The notes: a model not told the origin generated them from the letters alone. A stretch of 64,000 bases of DNA from Cladochytrium replicatum (GCA_025526935.1 JAHLKD010000077.1:229589-293588), one strand, 5' to 3'; shown: positions 11,824 to 24,252, numbered from the stretch's first letter. Translations and numbers: made by a program.

Positions 11824-14800
11824 ATGACGTTGCTTGATCCTTTTGGCGACGTGTCCAGCGATGATATTGGAACACCCGTCGAGCAGAAGACCGAAGAATC
11901 TCACGAACTACCTGCAAAGAGGAAAAAGAAGAGAAAGAGGAGGAACTCGCTGGGTCACCATGAACCAAACGGAGGGACAACACCATTAGACCTCATGCCT
12001 GGCTCGTCCCTGATCGAGGCAGATGTTCCATTATCTATCAGCGATAGTCCTAAGGGGATCAGCAAACGTGAAAGGAAGCGCTTGAAACGTGAGGCAATGA
12101 GACGTGATCGTTCAGACAGCAAAGCACAGAACACAAATCCCATGCCCCCAAAAAATGAAGAAATCGAAAAGGGAAAAGAAAGCTCTCCATTGCAAAAATC
12201 CATCAATGCGAAGGCAAATGGAACCAGCTTGAGCCAAAAGATACAGAAAATACCTTCGTTATCATCACCATCGAATGGATCAACTCAACTCCAGAGTAGA
12301 AATCAGAATCGAGCAGCCGGTCTTACAAGTCCCCTTTCGAAGAAATCTGACGCTCTATTGAAGATCAGAAAGGATCGAGAAATGCTTCCCATATTTAAAG
12401 GTATTTCCCTCTGTCTTTGTGTTTATTCTGGGAGTTGAAAACTAACGACGGAACTCGCATGGACAATAGCCAAAAACGAGATCATTACAAAGGTAAATTC
12501 AAACTCCGCGGTCATCATCGTAAGTGAAACGGGATCTGGGAAAACCACACGTACGTTACACGAACACAACTGGACATCGGTTAACAAGTATTTCGATTTC
12601 AGAGGTCCCTCAGTTTCTGCACGAGGCCGGCCTAACGCGTACCGGCAAGATTGCAGTGACACAACCACGGCGAGTGGCCGCCATTTCGATTGCTAAGAGG
12701 GTATCGGAAGAAATGAACGTCGAATTGGGAGATTTCGTCGGATACACAATTCGGTTCGAAGACGTCACCTCCTCACGTACAAAAATTAAGTACATGACCG
12801 ACGGAATGCTTTTACGTGAGCTTCTGGGCGATCCGAACTTGTCCCAGTATTCTTGTATTATTCTCGACGAAGCGCACGAGCGAACATTGAGAACAGACAT
12901 TTTATTCGGCATGATGAAGCGGATCCAAAGAGTACGAAAGGATTTAAAGATCATCATTATGTCCGCTACGCTGGATGCGGAACGATTTGCTCAGTTTTTC
13001 GGGTATTTTTGTTAAATGAAGTTTTCTGTATCACGGCTAATCCAGTTATGCAGTGCAGAGGTCATATATGTTGCTGGTCGCCAGTATCCAGTCGAGGTGT
13101 ATCATGCCCAGTCCCAGCAAGAAGATCACCTTGATTCAGCGCTTGTAGCGACTTTTCAGATACACATGGAACGCCCACAAGGTGATATTTTGGTATTCTT
13201 GACAGGTATGTCGAGATCCTCGATCCCTTATGGTTCCTAACAACCACATAGGTCAGGAAGAAATAGAGGGACTGGAGAAGTTGATAAATGACCATGCCGC
13301 TGACTTGCCTCCAGAAAAAATGAAGGTGGTTAACTTTTGAAAACCTCTCGTTTCTCAATTGCTTATTTCCTTCCAGCTTTTGGTATGCCCCATCTTCGCA
13401 TCGCTTCCCACCGCTCAACAGAGCCAAGTTTTCGAACCTGCTCCACCGGGAGTACGAAAAGTCATTTTGGCAACCAACATCGCCGAAACCTCCATTACAA
13501 TCGAAGGAATAAAATACATTGTCGACACAGGAATGGTAAAGCAACGGGAATTCCATGCCCGCAACGGTGTGTCTTTATGATGGCGATGGTACAGCTTCAT
13601 TTAACATCAGGGGCAGGTCTGGAAACTTTGAATGTGAAACCTATTTCAAAAGCATCATCAAAACAACGAGCAGGGAGAGCGGGTCGTCAGGCACGTTGGC
13701 CATCCCTTCTCAGAAATGCAAAACTGAAACGCAGACTTCTAGAGCGCGGGAGAGTGCTACCGGCTTTACACGAAGCAAGCATTCTTACGAATGGACAACG
13801 ATATTGTCCCAGAAATCCTTCGCTGTAACCTCGGTAGCGCATTGTTGCAAATGAAGGCAGCGGGAATCACCGATGTCGTCAACTTTGATTACTTGGACAG
13901 ACCGTCACGAGACGCAATGCTCAGCGCCCTCGAGCGGCTCTACGCCCTTCACGCCCTAGATAATCATGGCGAGCTCACAGACCTTGGTAGGTAGCGCATG
14001 GACTCGTTCATGACAGTCTCACATAAGTTCCAGGAAGAAAGATTGCAGAATTCCCTCTAGATCCACCATTCGCGAAAGTTCTCATAATGTCACAAGAATA
14101 CAAGTGCACAAAGGAGATGCTGACGATTGTTGCAATGCTTTCAGTGGAGAATATCACATTTGTGCCTGTCGACAAGAGAGAGCAAGCCGCTGAAGCGAGG
14201 AACAAGTTTATCAATCACCAAGGAGATCATCTGACACTGTTGAACATCTGGAAAGCATATCTGGACGTTGGAAAGGATCGCGACTGGTGCAACGACAACT
14301 TCATCAACGCTCGGTCTCTAAAGCAAGTGGAGGCAAGATTGAGTTTTAGTGGCAGTATTTTTCTTTCTCAAGATTTGAATAGAAGGTGCGAGGACAGCTG
14401 CAGACGTTCTGCGATAGGCTTGGCATCCCTACCGGAACATCATGTTTGAAGGAGGGTATCCAGATTGGCGACACCGAGCCTATACTTCGCTGTTTGCTTA
14501 CTGGGTTCTTCACAAACACTGGAGTGTTGCAGCAGGATGGAACTTACAAGTCTGTGGCAACGTCACAGGTGGGTGTAATTGGTAATAAGGCGAACATCAC
14601 TGATATCTACAAGGTGATGCATATCCATCCTTCATCTGTCCTTTTCCGTAAGAAAGCAAATGCGATTTTCTATCACGAAATGGTATTTAAACGAATATTC
14701 TACACGTATTTCTAGCTGACGAATTGTTTATAAAGGTGAAAACAACAAGAAACTACGTGCGAAGTGTGTCCAGTGTGGAAGCAGGGTGGATAATGGAAGC

Positions 14801-14849
14801 AGCCCCAAACTACTTTGGGTGGATTTCGTTTGGTGAAGTAGGACGCTGA
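11824..14849 (+). CDS. DEAH-box RNA helicase, DHX33-like
   Basis: Multi-exon gene. The N-terminal ~200 residues are basic and disordered ([12 protein letters not shown]). The helicase core follows: ETGSGKTT (motif I), TQPRRVAA (Ia), DEAH (II), SAT (III), FLTGQEE, TNIAETS (V) and QRAGRAGR (VI); then HA2/OB regions ([41 protein letters not shown]) and [10 protein letters not shown]. Unspliced introns of ~50-60 bp break the frame. The order and wording of the C-terminal motifs match DHX33, which acts in rRNA synthesis/ribosome biogenesis and translation in animals; Prp22-type helicases are the main alternative. The stop at 14847-14849 follows the last conserved block. One splice donor near 13685 is unresolved. 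Confidence 0.9.
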
Positions 14850-15167
14850 GTTCCGCGTCACCCGCAGTAGATACAAAATCAAAGCGCATGAATTATGCAA
14901 TGATTTCAGATTATGCTGTTGAACAATAAAGCGATTGCGCCATCGTCCACCACAGCAAGATAAGATCCAGTGAGTTGGCACAAATAGCTACACAGTAGTC
15001 GGCCCGCAATCTGCGATCAGCAATCCCTCCGACCGATTCGCCCTCCAATTCTCAATTCTGATCGTCGTTCATTACCAACCGCCGTGGCTTGTGATTGATT
15101 TTGATTTCAATTCCGCAGAATCTAAAATCTATCGTGGAAACTGCGATTGATCACAAACTGCATCTCA
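14850..15167. other. intergenic, 5' flank of glutamate-cysteine ligase
   Basis: 318 bp between two plus-strand genes, AT-rich toward the start codon. No RNA gene or repeat recognised; the promoter is expected here. Confidence 0.45.
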
Positions 15168-17730
15168 ATGGGTCTCCTCAGTCTCGGCACCCCGCTGTCT
15201 TGGGATGAAGCGCAGAAGCATGCCGACCACGTTCGATGTCACGGGATCACCCAGCTGCTCAATATTTTTCACAGACTAAAGACCCGCAAAAAAGATCACC
15301 TGCTCTGGGGCGACGAGGTCGAATACCTTGTGGTTCATTTCGATGAAGCTGCCCAGAAGGTTACTTTGTCACTGGATGCGCACGCCACCCTCGAAAAGCT
15401 CGAAAAAATCGAGAAGGATGCCGAGGCAAAAGGGTAAGGATGATGATTCCCTTTTGCTCCGAAACGGGTTGTGGAAAGGACGACGATTTCACTAAACCCG
15501 CTGATTCTGATTGTGGTCTTGTATCAATTCAGTGAAATTCCTCCAAGCTCTTGGAAGCCTGAGTACGGTAGATACATGCTGGAATCAACCCCTGGAGCTC
15601 CGTATGGCTCGTCACTGAAGGATCTTTTGTCTGTCGAGCCAAGTATGCGAGACAGGTAAAATCAGCGGCTTTTTGTTAGAATGGCGTTCTCATGAGCATT
15701 CTCAGACGTGCATTGGCGATATCGAATCTGCCTACCACCAATGACTCAGTTTTAACAATTACATCCTTCCCCCTTCTTGGGTCTGGCAAATTTTGGAGTC
15801 CCCCATGCGATCACAATCCACTCTCTCCTTCCAATGGTGCTGCGCGTTCACTCTTTATACCCGACGCCTGCATCAACGAGCATGTCCGGTTTCCAACACT
15901 CACGAAGAACATCCGAACGAGACGTGGTGGAAAGGTGGCCATCAATCTCCCCATTTTTGTTGATCGCGCGACGCCTCGCCCATTCCGGGAGCCCGTCCCG
16001 GTGACAATTCAACACATGACTACAGAGGAGCTCCAAGTGCTCGCCTCCATTGCGTGCAGCACGCGTGCGCCTGAGGACCAGGCTTATCGTGAGAGCAAGT
16101 CTCACTTGCTGGATTGCGTCCCAGATGCAAAGGAGGATTCAGTGTACCTGGACTGCATGTGCTTTGGAATGGGATGCTGTTGCTTGCAGATCACGTTCCA
16201 GGCATGCTCGATTGAAGAAGCTCGGAGATTATACGATCACCTTGCCGTGGTCTCGCCCATCATGGTGAGATAGTGAAGCTTTATAACTTTCTACCTTAAC
16301 ACTTATCGAATTTTTTATTCCTCCACCAGCTAACATTGTCAGCGGCCGCTCCGATCTTCAAAGGATACCTGACAGACGTCGATTGTCGATGGAATGTGAT
16401 TGCTGGTGCAGTAGATGACAGAACGCGAGAGGAGCGGGGTTTAGAAGTAAGCATACAACCCCGTCATCGTCGTAAACCTCACTTTGGTACCCAGCCGCTC
16501 GATAAGTCTCGGTTCGTTATACCCAAATCAAGATATGACAGCATTTCGCTATATTTGTCAAACGGACCCAACTACTCGGGTCCTGGCGGATGCTCCACAG
16601 ACGATGTGCGAGGCAATTTCTACAAGGGGAAGTACAACGACTACGATCTAGTTTACGATAAGGCCATCCATGCCCGGCTTATGGAGGGAGGGATGGATGA
16701 GCCATTGGCACGCCATTTTGCGCATTTGTTTATCCGTGATCCATTGGTCATATACCGTGAGTTGTTGAATCAGGATGACGTACATTCGTCCGATCATTTT
16801 GAGGTGAGGAAACTGGAAACTGGATGGCCTTTTTAACGGACATTGTTGGTGTCCACAGAACATCCAGTCTACCAACTGGCAGACCATGCGGTTCAAACCT
16901 CCGCCACCTCAGTTGCCCAATATGGGTTGGCGTGTCGAGTTCCGTTCGTGCGAGGTGCAACCAACAGACTACGAGAACGCTGCGTTCGCGGTGTTTGTTG
17001 TTCTTCTGACAAGAACTATTTTGAGTTTTGACCTCAACTTCTATATTCCCATTAGCAAGGTATTTCCGTGCTGCGACGTTAAGATTCCCATTTGAATGAA
17101 TTTCTGCACATTAGGTAGACGAGAACATGCAGATCGCCCAGAGGAGGGACGCTGTTCTAAATGAACGATTCTGGTTCCGCAAAAATGTTTTTGGTAATTC
17201 TGATGAGCTTCGCGTTGTAGAGACTGCAGGTTTACCATTCTTTACAGGCAGCTCAGCTGGACGGGCTGCAGCAATGTCTTGTCTGCCCACAATTCATGGC
17301 TTAACAAATGGAGTGAACACGAATGGCGCTGTAGACGAAGATGCTTATGGCCAGTTCACTATCAATGAGATTATTAATGGAAAGGTGAGTATGTTTGCAC
17401 AGCAACATCCGACATATATTGGTAATCAATATGTCAACCCAGGGAGAGTTCCCAGGCCTCGTTCCACTTGTGGAGTCATACCTCAAGACTTCACACTTGG
17501 ATCACAAGACCCATAGCGCATTGACTGATTATGTCAGTGTAATTTCGCGAAGGGCAACTGGAGAGCTGAAAACAGCTGCACGATGGACTCGCGATTTTGT
17601 CGGTTCCCATCCAGACTACTTAGGTGATTCTGTGGTGAATGAGAAAGTTGCCTATGATTTAGTGCGAAAGCTGGATAAAATAGGGCGGCAGAATGGATCA
17701 GTTTGTATTGGCAAGTGCCCCATTGAGTAA
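15168..17730 (+). CDS. GCS1: glutamate-cysteine ligase catalytic subunit
   Basis: Eight exons (15168-15433, 15533-15655, 15706-16264, 16330-16446, 16495-16803, 16859-17059, 17115-17384, 17443-17730) sum to 2133 nt, 710 aa. This ATP-dependent enzyme makes gamma-glutamylcysteine, the rate-limiting step of glutathione synthesis. Family signatures in order: [15 protein letters not shown] start, [32 protein letters not shown]-type block here [67 protein letters not shown], and INGKGEFPGL across the last intron. All introns are GT-AG and phases fit, so the gene looks functional. The start is the conserved Met; an upstream in-frame open stretch lacks support. Confidence 0.95.
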
Positions 17731-18589
17731 ATGAATGCAAATCCAAACATCAATAAAGAACTGATTGTGGAGGGTTGGCCAAAATTGTCAACGGAAATAA
17801 ATCCTTTTTGCATTATTTGTAGTGACCCAGTGAGGCCTTGAGTTGAGTTGGTGGTGTTCTACTTATATAATGAGAACAAGATAGCAGTCAATGACACAGA
17901 TCCCATACCAGGGTTGGCCTTGAACAATCCCTTCCACAGAAGTCCCATTGTGCGGAACCCACAACTTTGGTAGCCTGCCACCAACTATAAAAGGAAAATT
18001 CCAAAACACCAGGCACCACAAGTGTCTTCCACTTAACTGTTCCTCACTATGCCATCTACTGGGCTGGCAGGAGTAACTCCACAACCGCCTTTATGGACTA
18101 CGATAGCCGCCTCCAGCCAGTTGGGCCAAGACAGTCACGGCACACATCAAGCAACAGGAGCGTGCAGAACCCTCTGTAGATGCAGATTAGCAACAAGTGA
18201 AACAAAGCCTAGGAAAGAGCAGCAGAATAATGGCCTGGTGCAAAGACGACGCAGAACAAAACAGTACCAATGTTTTGTTTGCAATCGACAACATGCTATA
18301 GGCGTTGTATTTCTTGTTGAAGCAAAAGAATGGTTTGATGAAAAGATGGTGTGGTTTGCAGGTATCTATGGGAATCAAGAGGCGGAATTTGGTGGCTGGG
18401 AAGAGCAAACACCAAAGTGTTGGAAGAGGGGGATCAACAACACCCCACATAATGGCTATGAAGTATTCTCCATCCCACCAATAAGGTCAAGCACACGTTT
18501 AATCACTTAAGGCACTGCATCAATTCCAGCCTTTGCCAGCTCTCTGTGGGCACAGTTTTGTGCATTTCTCCTAAACCTACTCCAATCAG
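17731..18589. other. non-genic boundary region, with a weak ORF
   Basis: From here rightward codon-like order is lost. A 153-codon open frame (18049-18510, plus) contains RRRRTKQYQCFVCNRQHA and WFAGIYGNQEAEFGGW, which could be a decayed transposase zinc-ribbon piece, but I cannot name it. A TATAAAAGG is present near 17984. I do not call a gene. Confidence 0.35.
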
Positions 18590-19070
18590 ACTTTGTTCAT
18601 GTCTCGTGCTGCACATTGGGCAAAGTCTCACTATATAGAGCACATGGAAGTTGGGTTGCTAATAATATAAAATATGGTGTCATATTAGTTTTCATGTAGG
18701 CAATACTTCCATGGTTGGTTTTCAGATGCCGGAGAAAGTTTCTTGTTGATCTCGTCTTGTCGACCTTCTGGCTCCACTTGGATTTTGCAACCAAACACGT
18801 TATGAGTTCATTATCAACCTCATAGTAATCTTCGCTATGTTGCCTGGGCTGCTTTTATAGTTCAAAATTCTATCAATGTCTGCATCTAATAAAAGCATTG
18901 ATGATTGACCTTCTCCAGCTGCAGGCTCACGTTGCACTGAAGAGTCAGCAAAACTAATGTTTGAAGGAGCCTCTGTTGCATGCTAAGAAGCCTGACCCAA
19001 CTTGCTGGAGTCATTGAGTAGAGTCTATCCTGAGACTCGTACATGCCATTCAATCATCATTGCACACTCT
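18590..19070 (-). pseudogene. degraded hAT transposase 5' fragment
   Basis: The minus strand reads KSKWSQKVDK and NFLRHLK-NHGSI, matching the BED zinc-finger region of the hAT transposase at 25900 (KCKWSQKVDK, NFLRHLKNHHGSI). The flanking segments around 18810-18840 and 18900-18960 also match the transposase 5' coding sequence in reverse complement. Many indels, no open frame. It shows an older wave of the same family than the copy at 24-30 kb. Confidence 0.8.
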
Positions 19071-19538
19071 TATATATACTACTGACTTGATTACTAAACT
19101 ACTCATCCAACATCGAGAACTCCTGGACCTCTCCAGTCTGTCTGTTATGTCGTAATGTTTTATTTGTATGGTTGTTAAAGTGACTGTAGTTATAAAGTCC
19201 TAAGACGTACATAATCCAACACTAGATCAAGATGCAAAACATTCTGAAATATGAGATCGAGAGAGTTGCAGCAAAACAGCGACAACACTGCTTGCGGGGG
19301 TGATGAAACAAACGTCCAAGACGATATTGCAGGAGCCTCAAGATTGCCAAAATAGGGAAGCAAGGAGGTAGAGGGTGGAAAAAGTAGCTTCATGGGGAGC
19401 AAAGCTTGCAGCTATAGCACCATATTCAGATGAGGTTGATTGGTGAAAGTGATTTGCAATAACATCAGAAGGGTTGGGAACTACAACTTTTGCAGTCGGG
19501 AAGAGGAAGGGATTGTGGAAAGGAACAGGAGAAAAACG
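19071..19538. other. unassigned repeat-region sequence
   Basis: AT-rich sequence between the hAT fragment and the 43-bp repeats; no ORF, RNA gene or repeat family recognised. Confidence 0.4.
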
Positions 19539-19667
19539 AAAATGCTTTCCCTGGTGAGTAAAGAATGACAACACAGAGTGGAAAATGCTTTGCCTGGTGA
19601 GTAAAGAATGACAACACAGAGTGGAAAATGCTTTCCCTGGTGAGTAAAGAATGACAACACAGAGTGG
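19539..19667. repeat. 43-bp tandem repeat, three units
   Basis: Three adjacent copies start at 19539, 19582 and 19625 (each begins aaaatgctttnCCTGGTGAG and ends acagagtgg). They differ at only one or two positions. A minisatellite, not coding. Confidence 0.95.
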
Positions 19668-19811
19668 ACCATATCAGGGGCATCATCATCCAACCAACGC
19701 TGAAACATCTGAAACTGCAGATATTGACTAAAACTGAAGGTCAGGAAACTTAAAAAACAGCAACACCCCAGCAATTGAAGTAGGAAATGATATGGAAAGT
19801 AATGGGCACAT

Positions 19812-21045
19812 TCTTTTGAGAAATATTATTTATTTATTCTGCACATAAATTGTGAACGATAAACAAAACCAAAATTACCTTACAAGATGGTCGTTGACCA
19901 GCACATAGGAAAGTACTCAAGTCAGAGGACAAAACAAAAAGAAATCAGAGAACGTAAAACTCATTCCTGTGACTACCCATCAGGCTCTGGTCAAATACAG
20001 GTGATAATGAAAAGAAAGAACACTCAATAAAGCAAAGAATTTAAGAGCAAAGAGCAAAACACCAGGTCAAACAAAGGTCAGAAGTCAAGGTCATCGAACA
20101 GGCGTACAATCAAGCAAGATGCTACGGCGTAGAAAGATGAGAAGGATCAACAAGATAGCAGTAGAACAATGCAACAGCTGGCCCAGTTGTTGTAGCAATC
20201 GCCTTGGCAATTCGATGGAGTATAGAGTCATAGCATTGAAGAGAATCGGAACAGGCAGCATATGAAGAAGGGGACACATTCAAAACAGTGATTTTTTGAC
20301 CAGGCAAGTGTTTGCGGATCAGATCAGCAGTATAAGAACCACAAGGAATTTAACAGAATCAGAGTCGAGAAATGAGATGCAGCGGATGCAATGGTAAGAG
20401 GTGTACAGAAGATCTTTGCAAAGCACACAAAGGTCCCTGATCGCACAACAAGCAAACCAGAAAATCAAAGAGTAGTGAAGGACTGTGGACAGTCTTTGAC
20501 AAATTTGGGACTTCAAGGTCAGCAGGTCGTCCAAGAGGAAGTGCGAACAAGTAAGCTAATTCCTGGAATCATTGGCAGCTGGTGATGAGGCTGGAGATTG
20601 GGCTGAGCACGTGGCTGAACTGTCAAGAGTGGTGGTGGCAGTGTAGATGGCACCAAAGGCAGTGCTGACAGCACCAAGGGCAGATGTGGCAGCGACATAT
20701 ATTGTGGGGAGAAGCTGGAGAGACTGGGAGTTGGAAGCAGATCAGGGTTGAGGGCTGCAGGGGAGATAGCAGCAGTGGAATAGCAGCAAGTTCACAGTAG
20801 AAGTGCAGAGCAATTTAGGAAGGTCAGGGAACTTGCATAGTAAGAAGGCAGAACAGAGGTATGTGAGAGAGATAAAGGATGAGCAGAGGAGTAGCCCCTG
20901 CTTGTCAGACATCAGCAGACTATCCAGGAGAGAAGCAGTAGAGAGTTCAGGGAGAGGAGCAGAGATGACACAGTTGGGATGGATGGATGACTGGAGGTGA
21001 GGTGCAAATGATAATTGGACACGCTTGTCAATAGATTTTGTCTGA
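19812..21045 (-). mobile_element. half-LINE (ORF1-only retroelement), degraded copy
   Basis: Reverse-complement homologue of the elements at 23394 and 31724: the 3' UTR (near 19812-20090), the ORF1 domain (20090-20540) and the Ser/Ala-rich 5' part (to about 20990) align in order. There is no long frame. The 3' end (aataaataaataat) is kept, the poly(A) largely lost. Its 5' side abuts a tRNA-Cys-like fragment at 21046, as copy 23394 abuts a tRNA-Cys gene. Confidence 0.8.
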
Positions 21046-21069
21046 GGTGGCTTAGCTCAGTAGTAGAAC
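21046..21069 (+). pseudogene. tRNA-Cys 5' fragment
   Basis: GGTGGCTTAGCTCAGTAGTA equals the acceptor 5' strand and D arm of the tRNA-Cys gene at 23322-23393 with few changes. It stops where the TAAGG-ended element begins at 21070, and degenerate tRNA-like bases (agtgagca) resume at 21599. Confidence 0.75.
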
Positions 21070-21598
21070 TAAGGTTTGGCACTAGGTCAGGTCCGGGTTA
21101 GAGAATCGACCCGAAAATAACCCAAATGTCAGGTCGTGTATGTCCATGGACATCACTGCATGTAGCAGCACCAAACCAGGACCGCAGTTATTGAAACCTG
21201 TACTTGATCCTGACCCTGTCCGTTTTGCGTTTTAACTTGAAATAGGAGAAGGTAAAACAAAATGTCGATTGTGTCTTCTTGGAAAGTGTCCGCGTGGACA
21301 GAAAGTGCAGCTCTCAAGGTCTGTTGTGGGTAGAAAAAATTTGTTACAAAATGTTGATTGTCATCTTGGAAAGTGTCCGGGTGGACAGAAAATACAAATG
21401 GCTTTCTTCTATCTTTTCTTATAAGGTCAGGTTTTACACGGGTCTAAAGCTTGGCCCGAGAAGGGTTTTGCTTCTGGACCCGATACCTGACCCGGATCCG
21501 ACCTGAAAAACTTTCCTGAAAACCCATCTATCGGATTGGGTATATTTTGTCAATGGACCCGAACCCGACTGGAATACTCAAAAACCTGCCGATCTTTA
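21070..21598. mobile_element. short non-autonomous hAT derivative (MITE-like)
   Basis: Begins TAAGGTTTGGC and ends in the inverted form gccgatcttta, the same ends as the 24253-30718 element. Inside it holds the acccgacccgg-rich end segments and two copies of the GTCC-NNNN-GGACA motif (about 21284 and 21370). It has no coding capacity. Flanks agtagaac / agtgagca could be a mutated 8-bp target duplication, as expected for hAT. Confidence 0.7.
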
Positions 21599-23321
21599 GT
21601 GAGCAGGACCAAACTACAATTCAGGGCAGATTGAGATCACTGTGCGGAACATTCATCAGCTGAAAGAAGCTATCTGGGAACACATTAGTGGTCAGATTAT
21701 GCTTTTAGCAGCATTGGAGAGCTTTCCAGGCAGGTGAAGATAACACCTTCTGAAAGTGGTTTGGGATGGAAAGGTAATGGAAAACATCCTAATTTTCAGC
21801 AAATAAAAGATATCTGGGCCTGCCTTAACCTAACGACATTATCTCAATTATCAATCAATAAATATTGACAAGTTATTCAAATAAGCCTGTATAAAATATA
21901 GCACCTGCCTAGTTGAAGTTGCATAAAATTCACTGCCTCCACCAGTGGTGTTACACCATTATGAACAAATTTATGTTTAAATTATTCTTTAGGACAAATT
22001 TAGATTTTATAGTTTTGACCGCATTGTAGAATGTTGTATCTGGATATATAATTGTTTGACGATATAAATATTGTCATCAAATACGGCAAGAAATTTCATG
22101 TTGTTTTTCCTCAGTGGTCAGAATATTTCATGTGATCCACTGGTTTTGTTGGTTTTTAGCGACCACCTGGGGAGCCATGCAGGTAATGAATGGATGGGCC
22201 ATGCGACATTTGGCAAGGAGCATCTCCAGCAGATCCTACCACAATATACATCTTGTCATCATGGAATATTGATCCATTGTTGTATATAAGTTGGAATGGT
22301 TGATCCCTGTGGAATCACCCTTCTGCTGTTTGACCGCGCTGTGTGGCAAGAGAAGATGAGCAACAGGCAATGATGGTTTCTTCAAAGATGCAGTTGGAGA
22401 AGATTGGGGAGGCTCATATCATTTCTTGGCAAAGGGGCTGCCTACATTTGCTTGAAACCACTCCATGAGCACAATACATTTGTTGAAGCAGGTCCACCTG
22501 CCCATATTGCTCAACTCTTTCACTTTCATGACGCTCCAGAAGCAATTCAGTTATAACAACTGGGAAAGAGCTGTACTACTTTCTGAGGGTTGCTGACTCT
22601 GATTGAATTGAAGATGTTGAGGCCGCAGCTGTTACAATGACGCAAGCCAAATTCAATGCAGAAATGATTATGCGTAAAATTCAGGAAGAGGTGATAGAAG
22701 ATAGGATTGCAACAGCAGGTTGCACCTATCGAGCGTTTATCACCCAACAGCTCAGATTAGCAATTGCAGATATGCCTGATATTGACCACAATGAATTATA
22801 GATGAAGGAGATGACTTTTTGATGTTCATTTTTCAGAGTCTGAAGTTTGACTATTTGTGTATTAATTGCGTGACATCCAAAAACCTGACTCATTGAGGAA
22901 GTTCAGGTGTCCATTGAAAATAGCTGACCACTCAATTCTAATGATCATCAGTGGCGATGCAGTTGATCTTGCAGGGTTGTCGCTCTAATGAACTGTTGGT
23001 TTTGTAGTAGTTCACCCAGACGGATATGGTAGAAGCTCCTTTCTTCCACGGCAAGCAACTTCAGTCCTTGTCTTCCAAGAAAAGGTTGATATTAGCATAA
23101 ATATTAGTCTGCAATGGATCACACTTCTCAACAGCACTGTTGTAGTCCATCGTAATATGTGATAAAATGATAAACATATTGCAGCCCAAACAATGAATAT
23201 ACAGCTGGACTTCATTGAAATCATGAAATCAAAGCATATTTCGTCGTTACTGAAGGAGGAATCGATTATCTTGAAAGCAAACTACGAACTTAATCTCACA
23301 ATAGGGAGAAAACTTCGTTTT
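21599..23321. other. gene-free stretch with decayed open frames
   Basis: No intact gene. Two short plus-strand open stretches look protein-like: about 22380-22553 (LISFLGKGAAYICLKPLHEH) and 22602-22801 (AEMIMRKIQEEVIEDRIA, then YRAFITQQLRLAIADM). They may be relics of one older coding element; family unknown. Confidence 0.4.
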
Positions 23322-23393
23322 AGGTGGCTACGAGAATTGAACTCGTGACTTCTTGATCTGCAGTCAAATGCTCTACCACTGAGCTAAGCCACC
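23322..23393 (-). tRNA. tRNA-Cys (GCA)
   Basis: 72-nt cloverleaf on the minus strand. The acceptor GGTGGCT pairs with AGCCACC, discriminator T (typical of Cys); D arm GCTC/GAGC; anticodon stem TTTGA/TCAAG with loop CTGCAGA, anticodon GCA; T arm ACGAG-TTCAATT-CTCGT. No intron. A TTTT stretch follows ~10 bp downstream on the minus strand. A and B boxes look intact, so it is probably functional. Confidence 0.9.
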
Positions 23394-24252
23394 TTTAATG
23401 CTCTTTGTTTCCTTGTGCCTGTTCACTGCCATGATCATTTGCACCTCACCTCCGGTTATCCATCGCAACTGTGAGCCTTGTACCCCTGCTGCCCTTCTTT
23501 TCACCTCTGCTCCTCTCTCCCTCAGCTCTCCATTGACCCTCTCACCTGCTTCTCTTCTGAGCAGTCTGCTGACTAGCAGGGGCTACTCCTCTGCTCATCC
23601 CTTATCTCTCTCACTTGCCTCTGCTCTGCCTTCTGACTTTGCAAGTTCCCTGACCTTCCTAAAGTGCTCTGCACTTCTATTGCGCTCCCTTTCTGCTCTC
23701 TCCCCTGCTACCCTCAACCCTGATCTGCTTCCAACTCTCCCTGCTTCTCCTCCACATTTACACGTCGCTGCCACCTGTACCCTTGGTGCCACCAACACTG
23801 CCACCAGCACTGCCCCTGGTGCCACCCACACTGCCACCACCACTCTTGACAGTTCAGCCACCTGCTCAGCCCCATCTCCAGCCTCATCACCTGCCACCAA
23901 TCATTCCATGAATGAGCTTACTTGTTCGCACTTCCTCTTGGACGACCTGCTGACCTCGCATAGAAGCTTCAAATTTGTCAAAGAATGTGCCGAATCCTTC
24001 ACTACTCTCCGATTTTCTGGTTTTACTCGTCGCCCAATCAGGGACCTTCGTGTGTTGCTTCGCAAAGATCTTCCGTATACCGCTTACCATGGCATCCGCT
24101 ACATCTCATTTCTTGGCTCTGATTCTGTTGAATTTCTTTGTCGTTCTTATGCTGCTGATCTGATCCGCAAACACATACCTGGTCGAGAAATCACTGATTT
24201 GGATGTGTCCCCTCCTTCGTATTCTGACAGTTCCGACTCTCTGCAACGCTAT
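23394..24252 (+). mobile_element. half-LINE copy, 3' truncated by hAT end
   Basis: Starts immediately next to tRNA-Cys. One open frame, 23398-24252 (285 aa): a Leu/Ser/Ala/Thr-rich N-terminal half and a C-terminal block (FTTLRFSGF, YHGIRYISFLGSDSVEFLC) shared with the ORF1 of the LINE at 33003. It is cut at 24252, exactly where TAAGG begins; the copy at 31724 continues past this point with gactctctgc. Confidence 0.8.

Noticed and set aside
15147-15167. Upstream start for the glutamate-cysteine ligase
   Set aside because: The family starts at the conserved MGLLS at 15168; the extra 7 codons have no family support.
18049-18510. 153-codon plus-strand frame
   Set aside because: Odd composition, no family, in decayed DNA; left as a weak note and not called a gene.
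23595-23900. antisense frame in the half-LINE (and its twin at 31778-32248)
   Set aside because: Opposite-strand shadow of the low-complexity ORF1 half; no recognisable domain.
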